Shown one piece after another: positions 56,127 to 64,000 of a stretch of DNA of 64,000 nt; the first letter of the stretch is position 1, and each line of letters starts with the position of its first letter. Below the pieces are notes generated by a model, which worked only from the letters and a program-made list of their open reading frames with translations, had not been told where the DNA came from and did no database searches. Source of the stretch: an uncultured Lacinutrix sp. (GTDB lineage: Bacteria > Bacteroidota > Bacteroidia > Flavobacteriales > Flavobacteriaceae); contig NZ_CANMSJ010000011.1 in the NCBI RefSeq assembly GCF_947500605.1, positions 60,527 to 124,526 of the forward strand, given 5' to 3'. Made by a program: the position numbers and the translations under genes.

Positions 56127-56846
56127 TTAATCTTTTAAAGCTTGTTTTTGCTCTTCGTTATTAATTATTTGTTTTTTTATTGCTTGATGTAAAATCGTTT
56201 TAGCTTCGGCAAACGATATGTTGTAACGTCTGTGGAATTGATGAAATTCCTTTGGGAACTCTTTTAATAAATCAGCGTAGTAGGTGTCGAGTTCTATTTG
56301 TGTAGGTAATTCGAATTTTATTTTTAATTGAAAACGCCTTAGTAATGCGGTGTCTATAACATCGCTGTAATTTGTTGCAGCAATTAAAAGGGCGTCGTTA
56401 GGATAATAATCTATAAGTTGAATAATAGTGTTGACCAGACGTTGCATTTCGGCAGAGTCTTTTTTATCATCATTTCTTGATGCTCCTAAGTAATCGAACT
56501 CATCTATAAATAAAACAGCTTTTTCTAAAGCTGCTTTTTTAAATACTTCAGAAACATTTTTAGACGTTTCTCCTAACCTTGCCGAGACAATAGTACTTAA
56601 GTCTATGCTGTAAATTTTCTTGTTTAAATGTTTTGCAATTGCTTTTGCAGTAGTTGTTTTACCGCAACCTGTATGTCCATATAACAATATCTTATTGTCT
56701 ACAGATAAACTGTATTTACTTAGTGCTTCTATATGAGAAAACTCTTTTAAGAAAGTAGTTAAAATAGTTTTGTTTTCTTCGCTAAATTGAATATCCTTAA
56801 ATTCAATTTTTGCTTCATCGTTAACTATTAAATTAGAAATCCCCAT
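56127..56846 (-). CDS. AAA+ ATPase, single-domain
   Basis: The 239-residue protein is a minimal AAA+ ATPase: Walker A GHTGCGKT (residues 57-64), Walker B VLFIDEFDYLG, sensor 1 LIAATNYSDVID, and an arginine finger in LLRRFQLKIKF. It resembles the ATPase part of FtsH or spastin-like remodelers but has no protease or membrane domain. A small C-terminal helical lid follows. It is 11 bases after the YejK-like gene, so they form an operon. The substrate is unknown. Confidence 0.88.
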   Translation of the reverse strand: MGISNLIVNDEAKIEFKDIQFSEENKTILTTFLKEFSHIEALSKYSLSVDNKILLYGHTGCGKTTTAKAIAKHLNKKIYSIDLSTIVSARLGETSKNVSEVFKKAALEKAVLFIDEFDYLGASRNDDKKDSAEMQRLVNTIIQLIDYYPNDALLIAATNYSDVIDTALLRRFQLKIKFELPTQIELDTYYADLLKEFPKEFHQFHRRYNISFAEAKTILHQAIKKQIINNEEQKQALKD

Positions 56847-56857
56847 TTATAAACTAA

Positions 56858-57907
56858 TTAAGCTTCAGCATTAAAAAACACTTTGTAATAATGCATTTTC
56901 TTTTCTTCGTCGTAACCACGTTCTAAATATTCTTGAGCAGCATCGGGAGCATCGATATCTAGTTTTATCTGGATATTCGTATCTAACTTAATATCTGTTT
57001 TAATTTTCTTTTTATCCTTTTTTACAACAGCTTCAGCAAGATCAAATTGATTACGTAATACTACATTAAGTTCGTCTTCGTATTCTTTCTTGAAATCTTC
57101 AAATTGTTGAATGTGCTTTTCTTCAGTAAAAACTTCTTCTTTAAAGCGTTCGATATTTACAATTTCATTTTCCTTAAAATAGTCGATTGTTTTTGCTAAA
57201 AAGATATTTCTTTCTTGCTCACCATAACTGGTTTTTAAAATTTCGGTAGAAAACTCACTGCACATATCTAGGTAATTATGGGTGTGGTTATTACTATCGT
57301 CTGCATATTTTATATTTAAAAACTTTTCTAGCCAATATTGTGCATCGTAACTATTATTATCTACAGTTAAAATAATATTACCTTCCATATCTGTTTGATT
57401 TAAAATTAAACAGCCTTTGTCTACTTTTCTAGAAGATATTCCTTTTTGTACTAATACATCGTAACTGTTATTTTCTAAATAGGTTTGAAAGAAATCTATC
57501 TTGTTTTCAATTTTAAAAATACCAATAGCATTAGTTACCATTTCTTTGTATTCGATACCTTCGAAAACAGCAACCAAAACATCTCCTGTTTTTATTTGTG
57601 CAGAATTACTTTGCTCGTACAAATGCTTTACAATATTTTTTGAAGCTTCTACGAAGGCATCATCATCGTTAAAGATGTTTTTGGCGTAAGCATTAATTTC
57701 ATTTAATTCCACATTTGCGTGGTGATTAAAACGATAACTCTGTACTACAGATCCAAATGGTCTTAGTAAAAAGGGTAACATAAGTTCATAACTGTCTTCG
57801 TCAAAATGCACTTCTTGATCTGAAAAAGCATTTTTTGTATCGTTATGTTTATTACCTACTTTATGAATTATAAATTTAGAAATAGTTGCGGCTTTACGTG
57901 TAATCAT
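56858..57907 (-). CDS. YejK/NdpA-like nucleoid-associated protein
   Basis: The 349-residue protein matches the style of the NdpA (37 kDa nucleoid-associated) family: a beta-rich first half with ISKFIIHKVGN and VLVAVFEGIEYKEMVTNAIGI, a conserved middle YLDMCSEFSTEILKTSYGEQERN, and a helical second half. The assignment is by pattern only. Its close coupling to a single AAA+ ATPase gene is unusual for a nucleoid protein and suggests a two-component DNA-associated machine. Confidence 0.6.
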   Translation of the reverse strand: MITRKAATISKFIIHKVGNKHNDTKNAFSDQEVHFDEDSYELMLPFLLRPFGSVVQSYRFNHHANVELNEINAYAKNIFNDDDAFVEASKNIVKHLYEQSNSAQIKTGDVLVAVFEGIEYKEMVTNAIGIFKIENKIDFFQTYLENNSYDVLVQKGISSRKVDKGCLILNQTDMEGNIILTVDNNSYDAQYWLEKFLNIKYADDSNNHTHNYLDMCSEFSTEILKTSYGEQERNIFLAKTIDYFKENEIVNIERFKEEVFTEEKHIQQFEDFKKEYEDELNVVLRNQFDLAEAVVKKDKKKIKTDIKLDTNIQIKLDIDAPDAAQEYLERGYDEEKKMHYYKVFFNAEA

Positions 57908-57970
57908 CTTAAAAATGGAAGTTTATATTTCGAACTACAATAGTAAACATTTCAGCAGAAAAAAGGAATA

Positions 57971-57997
57971 AAAAAACCGAAGACTTTGCTTCGGTTT
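57971..57997 (-). terminator. Terminator of the large lipoprotein gene
   Basis: AAACCGAAG (57974-57982) pairs perfectly with CTTCGGTTT (57989-57997); on the minus strand the stem is followed by a U-run. Confidence 0.85.
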
Positions 57998-58113
57998 ACT
58001 AAGTTTTATATTAAAAATTAATCTTCTTACGTGTCCTGTAGTTTTCATTTTACAGCTAACTATCTTGAGAATAATACGATGGTTTTTTGTTTTCTAGGAA
58101 TGGTAAATAAGCT

Positions 58114-60552
58114 TTAATTTATCTCGTATAATAAAATACTATTACTGTCTCCTTTCGTAACAAACTCTATACTATTGTCGTTATCAATATTATCTAGTTC
58201 TATAGAAGAGTTTCCATATACAGGGAAGTTTTCTATAGGTTTTGCTTGGCTATCGAACAACAATACTTTTTGAGATTGTAAATCGGTTACAGAAACATAG
58301 ATTTTATTTTTAAGATAAAAGATTTTTAAAGGTGAATAGTTACCTAAATCTAATTCAAGTCTATTACTTTTTATATTAAGAATGTTCTCGTTTTGCGATG
58401 CTAAAGTTTTAGTTGTTGTTGCTAAATGATGCTTTTTCGTTAAATTATATGCTTTGGTATCAACTTTTCCATTTTGGTCTATGCTAATTATTTTACCATC
58501 TGCAGTTGTAGTTGTAAATGTATTATTGTAATTATAAATAGCCTCGTTAGAGAATTCTAAATCTGTAGCAATCTTAACTCTAGTTTGTCCTCTTCTAGTT
58601 AAAATATTTAGTTTATTATCGGTTTTAATAAGGACGTAATCTTTATTCCCAATTCTAATATGTTGCGGCTGATGATTAATAGTTTTTTTAGCCGAAGAAA
58701 ATTTAAAGCCTTTAACTGTTTTTCCTTTGGCATCGTAAAGTAACACGTTTTTATCTTGCGTTATAAATAGGCGGTATTTTTTTCTTTTATCATAATCGAA
58801 AACCGAAAGCGGCTGTGTAATCTTATCATTGAACTTTAATGGAAATCCAGTAACATCTCTTCCTGTTCGGTCTAATAAATACACTCGATTTGGTGTTGCG
58901 AAGGCTAATTGTAACCTTCCGTTTTTATAAATATCAATTTGTTCTATCTTACCTAAAACGGGACCGTTAAGTTGTTTTTTCCAAAGAATATTCCCAATAT
59001 TAGAAATCAAATAGAGCTTGTTATTGATATCTTGAACAATAATTTCTTTTTGCTTTGTTCTGTGGTTGGTTACAAATTGTGGGTCGTTTAGTAAATCTGC
59101 ATCAAGTCTAATATTTAGTAACTCTGTAACAGCATTAGCTTCTGCTTTTATTTTATTCTTTTTAATAGCGCCATGAAGGTGTGCGTAATGTGTATCGTAA
59201 ACAAATTGTAATGCCGAAATCTTATAATCTTTAAAATTGTTTTCTAGGTGTACGTTTAGATTTAAGTCTAATAAATCTTTAAGCTTATCGTTACTTAAAA
59301 TTTGTAAAATTGAAGATTCGTTACTAAGATTTTTTGTTATATTTTTATAATAATCGCGACTGCTTAAAGTGGTTTTATTTAAGTAATTAGCAATAATATT
59401 CTCTAAGGTTTCTATGTCCCTTGCGAAAACAAAAAACTGATCTATTACAAAATAGTATTTAGCTTCGTTGTAATTTATTAAAGGATAGAATACGGTTTCA
59501 AACAATTCTGGTTTGCTAAAATCGTAAATAGGAATCTGTCTAAAGTTTTCTACTTCATTATTTTCACTTATAAGTTGGTCTTTAGTCGAGATAACATCTA
59601 TAGAGTTTAAAACAAGAGCTTGGTTTTCTCCCGAAAATATCGATCCTACTTCAATAATATTATCGAATAATCCAGTTACGGTTGTGCTATCTTCTTTTTT
59701 ATTAAAAGCATCTAAATTTGTCTTTAGTGTATTAAAATTATTGAAAGTAAAACTTAAAAACCCATCACTGTTGTTTGGAGCAATTTTAGCCAACTCGTTT
59801 TCTTGAGGAGTGGTGTTTTTAAAAATATTAATTAATGTGTTAGATGAATCTGAAGCTTTAGTAATACCATTAAAAAGTATTTCATCTTGAGAAATTACAG
59901 CATCAATAGAAGTGTAATCACTAAAATTTTTAAACAAGAGTGTTTCAGAATTAAAAAACGAGTGTACTAAGTTTTTCTCAGGGTTACTTAAAATTATCGA
60001 AATGGGCTTGTTATTGTTTATAGTGCCAATAATTTTTTTACGCGCTTCGTTTTTATCTTCTTTTGTGATAATAGTTTTTAAAAGATTGCTATTTGAGGCT
60101 GCTATAGCTATGCTGTCTTTAAAAGTTGTGTATAGTATTTCGTTATTATACGTTATTTTTTGAACAGGAGTATTTGCAATTTGTAGTGTTTCTACCTTAT
60201 GGTTTGGTAAAGAATCTATAGAGAAAAGATTAGCAATTTGTTTTGTAGAAATTGTAAATCCAAGACTATCATTTTTGTCTTTTAAAAAAGAGATAACAAC
60301 GGGATTTTCGGTGTTTAAATAATCTAAATGCTTTAATTTTTTAGAGATATTTTTATAAACCAATGATGAAGAAAGACTACTAATAAAAGCATTATTATTA
60401 AGGTTGGTTTCTAAACTTTCAGTATCGTTTATAGTAACAATAATGGAGGCTTCATCAGGAATAAAATCGTAAATAGATGCTTTTTTATAGCTATTGCTAT
60501 TACAGCTAACTAATATTGTTAATAGAATTAATATTATCGATATACGCTTCAT
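58114..60552 (-). CDS. Large lipoprotein with propeller-like C-terminus
   Basis: From the ATG at 60552 the protein has 812 residues and a lipobox (ILILLTILVSC, Cys17). The first 480 residues are a mixed alpha/beta region with SIYDFIPDEASIIVTIND, of DUF3352-like style. The C-terminal part (about 490-800) repeats units such as VQDINNKLYLISNIGNILW, RVYLLDRTGRDVTGFPL and NVLLYDAKGKTVKGF, the pattern of a PQQ-like or FG-GAP-like beta-propeller. It lies 32 bases after rnhB and is probably co-transcribed. Function unknown. Confidence 0.75.
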   Translation of the reverse strand: MKRISIILILLTILVSCNSNSYKKASIYDFIPDEASIIVTINDTESLETNLNNNAFISSLSSSLVYKNISKKLKHLDYLNTENPVVISFLKDKNDSLGFTISTKQIANLFSIDSLPNHKVETLQIANTPVQKITYNNEILYTTFKDSIAIAASNSNLLKTIITKEDKNEARKKIIGTINNNKPISIILSNPEKNLVHSFFNSETLLFKNFSDYTSIDAVISQDEILFNGITKASDSSNTLINIFKNTTPQENELAKIAPNNSDGFLSFTFNNFNTLKTNLDAFNKKEDSTTVTGLFDNIIEVGSIFSGENQALVLNSIDVISTKDQLISENNEVENFRQIPIYDFSKPELFETVFYPLINYNEAKYYFVIDQFFVFARDIETLENIIANYLNKTTLSSRDYYKNITKNLSNESSILQILSNDKLKDLLDLNLNVHLENNFKDYKISALQFVYDTHYAHLHGAIKKNKIKAEANAVTELLNIRLDADLLNDPQFVTNHRTKQKEIIVQDINNKLYLISNIGNILWKKQLNGPVLGKIEQIDIYKNGRLQLAFATPNRVYLLDRTGRDVTGFPLKFNDKITQPLSVFDYDKRKKYRLFITQDKNVLLYDAKGKTVKGFKFSSAKKTINHQPQHIRIGNKDYVLIKTDNKLNILTRRGQTRVKIATDLEFSNEAIYNYNNTFTTTTADGKIISIDQNGKVDTKAYNLTKKHHLATTTKTLASQNENILNIKSNRLELDLGNYSPLKIFYLKNKIYVSVTDLQSQKVLLFDSQAKPIENFPVYGNSSIELDNIDNDNSIEFVTKGDSNSILLYEIN

Positions 60553-60584
60553 TATATAGTAGAGGGATTTTTGTACATTCAAAA

Positions 60585-61184
60585 TTACAATTCTAATTTT
60601 AATTGTTCGGGTAAAAGTTTAAAGCTTTTTCTATGGTATTTTGTCGCACCATATTTTCTAATAGCTTCTCGGTGTTCTTTTGTAGGGTAACCTTTGTTTT
60701 GTTTCCAATTATACATTGGGAATTCTTCGTGAATCTTACACATGTATTCATCACGATATGTTTTCGCTAAAACCGAAGCAGCAGCAATGCTTAAAAACTT
60801 ACTATCTCCTTTTACTATGGTCTCAAACGGAATGTCATTTAAAGGTTTAAACCTATTGCCATCAATAATAATAAATTCGGGAGTAGGTTCTAATTTTAAA
60901 ATCGAACGTTGCATGGCTAAAATCGAAGCATTAAGAATGTTTATTTTATCAATTTCATTTTCAAAAACATGGGTAAATGCAAACGAAACAGCTTTGTCTT
61001 CTATAATAGGTTTTAAAAAATTACGTTTAGTTTCAGAGAGTTGTTTAGAGTCATTTAAAATTTTATCCTTAAAAGTTTTGGGTAAAATTACAGCAGCAGC
61101 AGTTACAGGTCCAGCAAGGCAACCTCTGCCAGCTTCATCTGTTCCGCATTCTAACTCAAATTTCGAATATTTTAATTTTAGCAT
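60585..61184 (-). CDS. rnhB: Ribonuclease HII
   Basis: The 199-residue enzyme removes RNA from RNA-DNA hybrids, including single ribonucleotides in DNA. The catalytic acids are D16-E17 in [14 protein letters not shown], an Asp in IIDGNRF, and an Asp in [21 protein letters not shown]. Length is usual for the family. It is the first gene of the unit with the large lipoprotein. It is divergent from the putative porin gene. Confidence 0.97.
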   Translation of the reverse strand: MLKLKYSKFELECGTDEAGRGCLAGPVTAAAVILPKTFKDKILNDSKQLSETKRNFLKPIIEDKAVSFAFTHVFENEIDKINILNASILAMQRSILKLEPTPEFIIIDGNRFKPLNDIPFETIVKGDSKFLSIAAASVLAKTYRDEYMCKIHEEFPMYNWKQNKGYPTKEHREAIRKYGATKYHRKSFKLLPEQLKLEL

Positions 61185-61395
61185 TTAAAAAGTTTAAACA
61201 AGTTCATTTGTATAATTCTTAACAAAAAATAGTATTATTAATTGTAATATTATCATCCATATTAAAATATTATTTAATATGTGTATGCGTTTCTAAGTTT
61301 AAAGGCCAAACAAATTGAGATATTTCATATTTTTGACAAAACTTTAAATTTACACCTAGATCTTACTTTGTTAGGCTAAAAATAGATATCATTTA

Positions 61396-63375
61396 ATGAA
61401 TAAAATAATTTTTACATTTTTTTTAATATGTTTTGTTAGCATTACTTATGCTCAAACAGAGCCAAAGCGGTCGCTAGGGAAATTAAACGATACAAAATCA
61501 GTCAGTAGTTCTGAAGAAGGAAGTGTCAGAAACGACAGTCTATCAAGAGGTAAAGGTAAGGGAGTTAAAAATGAAAAAGCTAAAATTACCGATTACCTTA
61601 TTATTACTCATAAAAACGATACAACCTATCTAGATACTACACTTACAATTCAAAAAGAATACAAATACAATTACCTAAGAAAGGACGAATTTAATTTAAT
61701 GCCTTTTGCCAACATGGGTCAAACGTATAATACATTAAGTGAAGATTTTCAAAGTATCTCATTGCTTCCAGAATTTGGAGCTAGAGCAAGGCATTTTAAT
61801 TATATGGAAATTGAAGATATTAACTATTTTCATGTTCCAACACCTCTAACGGAGTTAATGTATAAATCAGCTTTCGAACAAGGACAACTTTTAGATGCTC
61901 TTTTCACTGTAAATACATCTAAACAATTTAATTTTTCGATAGCCTATAAGGGATTACGTTCTTTAGGTAACTACCAAAACAACCTTACAAGTACTGGTAA
62001 TTTTAGATTTACTACCAGTTATAAAACAAAAAACAAAAAGTACGTAGCAAACCTTCATTTTGTGTCACAAGACCTTTTAAATGAAGAAAATGGTGGGTTA
62101 ACAGACGAAAGTGTCACTTTTTTCGAATCTGGAGATAAAGATTTTGACGATAGAGGAGTGCTTGAAGTAAATTTCGAAGATGCCGAAAGCATTCTAAGAG
62201 GAAAAAGGTTTTATCTAAACCACAAGTATAATGTTATTAGTAATACCGATTCTCTTTCTAATAACAATCTAAACGTTACTCACATTATGTCTCTAAAAGA
62301 TAAGAATTATAGGTTCGAGCAAACTACCAGTAATGAAATTTTTGGATCAAGCTTCAAAACCACTGGTCTTAGAGACGAAGTAACACTAGAAGAATTTAGT
62401 AATCAACTTCAATTAAATTATTCTAACAGTTTAATTGGGGATGTACAATTCAATACAACACACACAAACTATAATTATGGATACAATAAGTTAGTAGTAT
62501 TAGAAGGAAATACAATTACAAATAGACTAAAAGGGGATATTCTTGCAGTAGGAGGTAAGTACAAAAAACAAATAAAAGGATTCAATCTTAAAGGAGAGTT
62601 GGGTGTAAATGTTTCCGGAAGTTTTGTGGGTAATTTTATAAATGCAGAAGCATCTTATAAATTAAACGACGATTTAAGCGCATCGGCTCAAATCAATAAT
62701 AACACTGCGGCGCCAGATTATAACAAACAATTATATCAAAGTGATTACACTAATTATAATTGGGAAAACCAATTCAATACAGTGAAAACACAACAAATAG
62801 CGTTTAATCTTAAATCTAAAAAAATAGCAGATATTACATTAGACTTAACAACAATAAACGATCATGTTTACTTCGGACTAGATCCTGTAACAAACCTTGT
62901 AAAACCATTTCAAAACGATAAATCAATAACCTACCTTAGGTTAAAAGCAAGCAAAGAAATCAAATACCGAAACTTTGCTCTAAACAATACCGTAATGTAT
63001 CAAAACGTTCAAGACGAAAACGAAGTCTTTAACGTACCACAAGTAATAACACGTAATACCTTATATTACTCAAATCATTTGTTCAAAAAGGCAATGTATT
63101 TACAAACCGGTGTCACGCTTAATTACTTTACGTCATATAACATGAATGGTTACGACCCAGTTTTAGCCGAGTTCTATACTCAAAATGAGCAAGAATATGG
63201 TGGCTTTCCAAGATTAGACTTCTTTGTAAATGCAAAAATTCGCCAAACAAGAATCTACATAAAAGCCGAACATTTCAATGCGGCCTTTACCGGTCGAGAC
63301 TATTATTCGGCGCCCAATACACCATTCAGAGATTTCAAAGTGCGCTTTGGTCTAGTCTGGAACTTCTTTATGTAA
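61396..63375 (+). CDS. Putative porin (outer-membrane beta-barrel)
   Basis: The 659-residue protein has a signal peptide (FFLICFVSITYAQ) and a long charged N-terminal segment of about 80 residues. It then has a conserved start YNYLRKDEFNLMPFANMGQTYN and many alternating strands with aromatic girdle residues, ending DFKVRFGLVWNFFM (terminal Phe region typical of outer-membrane barrels). The segment ARHFNYMEIEDINYFHVPTP is characteristic of the Bacteroidetes putative-porin family. It is monocistronic, followed by a repeat and a strong terminator. Confidence 0.88.
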   Translation: MNKIIFTFFLICFVSITYAQTEPKRSLGKLNDTKSVSSSEEGSVRNDSLSRGKGKGVKNEKAKITDYLIITHKNDTTYLDTTLTIQKEYKYNYLRKDEFNLMPFANMGQTYNTLSEDFQSISLLPEFGARARHFNYMEIEDINYFHVPTPLTELMYKSAFEQGQLLDALFTVNTSKQFNFSIAYKGLRSLGNYQNNLTSTGNFRFTTSYKTKNKKYVANLHFVSQDLLNEENGGLTDESVTFFESGDKDFDDRGVLEVNFEDAESILRGKRFYLNHKYNVISNTDSLSNNNLNVTHIMSLKDKNYRFEQTTSNEIFGSSFKTTGLRDEVTLEEFSNQLQLNYSNSLIGDVQFNTTHTNYNYGYNKLVVLEGNTITNRLKGDILAVGGKYKKQIKGFNLKGELGVNVSGSFVGNFINAEASYKLNDDLSASAQINNNTAAPDYNKQLYQSDYTNYNWENQFNTVKTQQIAFNLKSKKIADITLDLTTINDHVYFGLDPVTNLVKPFQNDKSITYLRLKASKEIKYRNFALNNTVMYQNVQDENEVFNVPQVITRNTLYYSNHLFKKAMYLQTGVTLNYFTSYNMNGYDPVLAEFYTQNEQEYGGFPRLDFFVNAKIRQTRIYIKAEHFNAAFTGRDYYSAPNTPFRDFKVRFGLVWNFFM

Positions 63376-63386
63376 AACAATTTCTT

Positions 63387-63465
63387 GGGCGTTACCTCTT
63401 AGGTCGGGCTTTCGGCAGTCGCTCTCTGCGAGGAGCTTCAACAAAGCCTCAATCCCTAACGCGGG
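63387..63465 (+). repeat. Structured intergenic element with nested stems
   Basis: GCGTTA (63389-63394) pairs with TAACGC (63457-63462); inside it GGCTTT (63407-63412) pairs with AAAGCC (63443-63448); inside that TCGC (63419-63422) pairs with GCGA (63428-63431). GGTCGGGCTTTC and CAATCCCTAACGC resemble a repeat that I recall between Bacteroidetes genes. The G+C is higher than that of its surroundings. Confidence 0.6.
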
Positions 63466-63491
63466 TAAACAGTTGTAAACAGTATAAATTC

Positions 63492-63543
63492 AAAGGTTCG
63501 TTTTTATAATCTCAATGTGATTATAAATAACGAACCTTTTTTT
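63492..63543 (+). terminator. Intrinsic terminator of the porin gene
   Basis: AAAGGTTCG (63492-63500) pairs with CGAACCTTT (63531-63539); an inner stem TTTATAATC/GATTATAAA extends it, and a T-run follows. Confidence 0.93.
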
Positions 63544-63840
63544 AGTCACAACGTTTTTAAAAAAGATAATCAGATAAAAGAGAATATATAAAAGAATAAA
63601 TGGCTTTGTTAATGCAAAATAAAATTAAATTTTAAAGGCATCGAATAAATTAAAGTATCCAATAACTATATGTTTACTATTTAATAATATTAAAGTGTTC
63701 AATACACAAGTAAAACTAAGTATATATAATAAGGACAATTAGTATCAAAAACACAATAAAAAAATAGCAGTTTAACTGCTTGATTAATAATGGTTAAAAG
63801 ATGCTCTTAAAAATAATAACAAAAAACATAAAAATAAAGG

Positions 63841-63870
63841 TTGCGTAAGAAAAAAACGGTTGTACATTTG
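63841..63870 (+). promoter_or_regulatory. Strong promoter, unit beyond window edge
   Basis: TTG (63841-63843) is followed after exactly 19 bases by TACATTTG (63863-63870), then CAGCCG. This is an ideal Bacteroidetes promoter pointing out of the window. Confidence 0.75.
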
Positions 63871-63986
63871 CAGCCGCTTAGCGCCGCAGTCACAACGACA
63901 AGGTGTAAAGCGAAGTTCATTACCAAGACGAAATAAAATAATATAAAAAAGATTCAAAAAAGTCTTTTTATATTAAATAAAGGTTG

Positions 63987-63994
63987 TAAGTTTG
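63987..63994 (+). promoter_or_regulatory. Second -7 box at window end
   Basis: TAAGTTTG matches TAnnTTTG and is followed by CAGCCG, the same six bases that follow the promoter 124 bases upstream. No TTG element at 19 bases. Confidence 0.55.
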
Positions 63995-64000
63995 CAGCCG

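Larger units (their letters stand above)
63376..64000. other. Long spacer after the porin gene
   Basis: This 625-base stretch holds no gene that I can support. In order it has a structured repeat (63387-63465), a strong terminator (63492-63543), about 300 bases of AT-rich sequence with nothing recognisable, and two strong promoters (63841-63870 and 63987-63994). Confidence 0.7.

Overview
The window comes from a member of the Bacteroidetes, almost certainly family Flavobacteriaceae. It is AT-rich. Several promoters match the Bacteroidetes pattern (a TTG element, then TAnnTTTG about 19 nt later), and Shine-Dalgarno sites are mostly absent. It carries the gliding-motility/type IX secretion genes gldKLMN and other Bacteroidetes-typical families (LptE-like protein beside secG, DUF6503, DUF2911, a putative porin, a long-form urocanate hydratase). 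No species can be named from sequence alone.

Layout. 1-2130: the 3' end of an AraC-type regulator and a secreted beta-lactamase-fold serine hydrolase followed by a repeat element. 2233-9060 (minus): miaB, a receiver-less sigma-54 activator, an LptE-like lipoprotein, a TPR protein, secG, groES and groEL. 9194-19775 (plus): a membrane protein, topA, an arginase-fold protein with a degraded metal site, gldK-gldL-gldM-gldN, and a DAO-type FAD oxidoreductase. 20258-27884 (plus): an ABC-F protein and a complete RND efflux system (adaptor, pump, TolC-like channel). 28038-33026: a leucine-rich-repeat protein, a CPXCG protein, initiator tRNA, a FucP-type sugar transporter, DUF2911 and DUF6503 proteins, and a small nuclease. 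33073-39268: a DUF4136 lipoprotein, urocanate hydratase fused in frame to a DUF5522 protein, a PLP enzyme, a LysM glucosaminidase, and hemL. 39341-44555: small periplasmic proteins, a helical-repeat protein, and a YiaA / DUF2157 / GDYXXLXY membrane group.

44639-48727 is the most accessory-looking part. It holds an Imm22-like orphan immunity gene, an alpha/beta hydrolase, and an AIPR-type phage-resistance gene broken by a frameshift. The AIPR gene is bounded by a 10-bp inverted repeat, and its 3' end lies inside a repeat of about 130 bp whose relative follows the serine hydrolase 44 kb away. This cassette-like arrangement is the strongest candidate for something undescribed. 48728-63375 returns to mostly core genes: an M49-like metallopeptidase, lysS, a Pmp3-type protein, lipB, a surface protein, an AAA ATPase with a YejK-like partner, a large lipoprotein, rnhB and a putative porin. 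The window closes with a foldable repeat, a terminator and two strong promoters that point to a transcription unit just beyond the edge.

Most genes end in clear intrinsic terminators, several with GAAA loops. I saw no CRISPR array, no insertion sequence with a transposase, and no rRNA gene.
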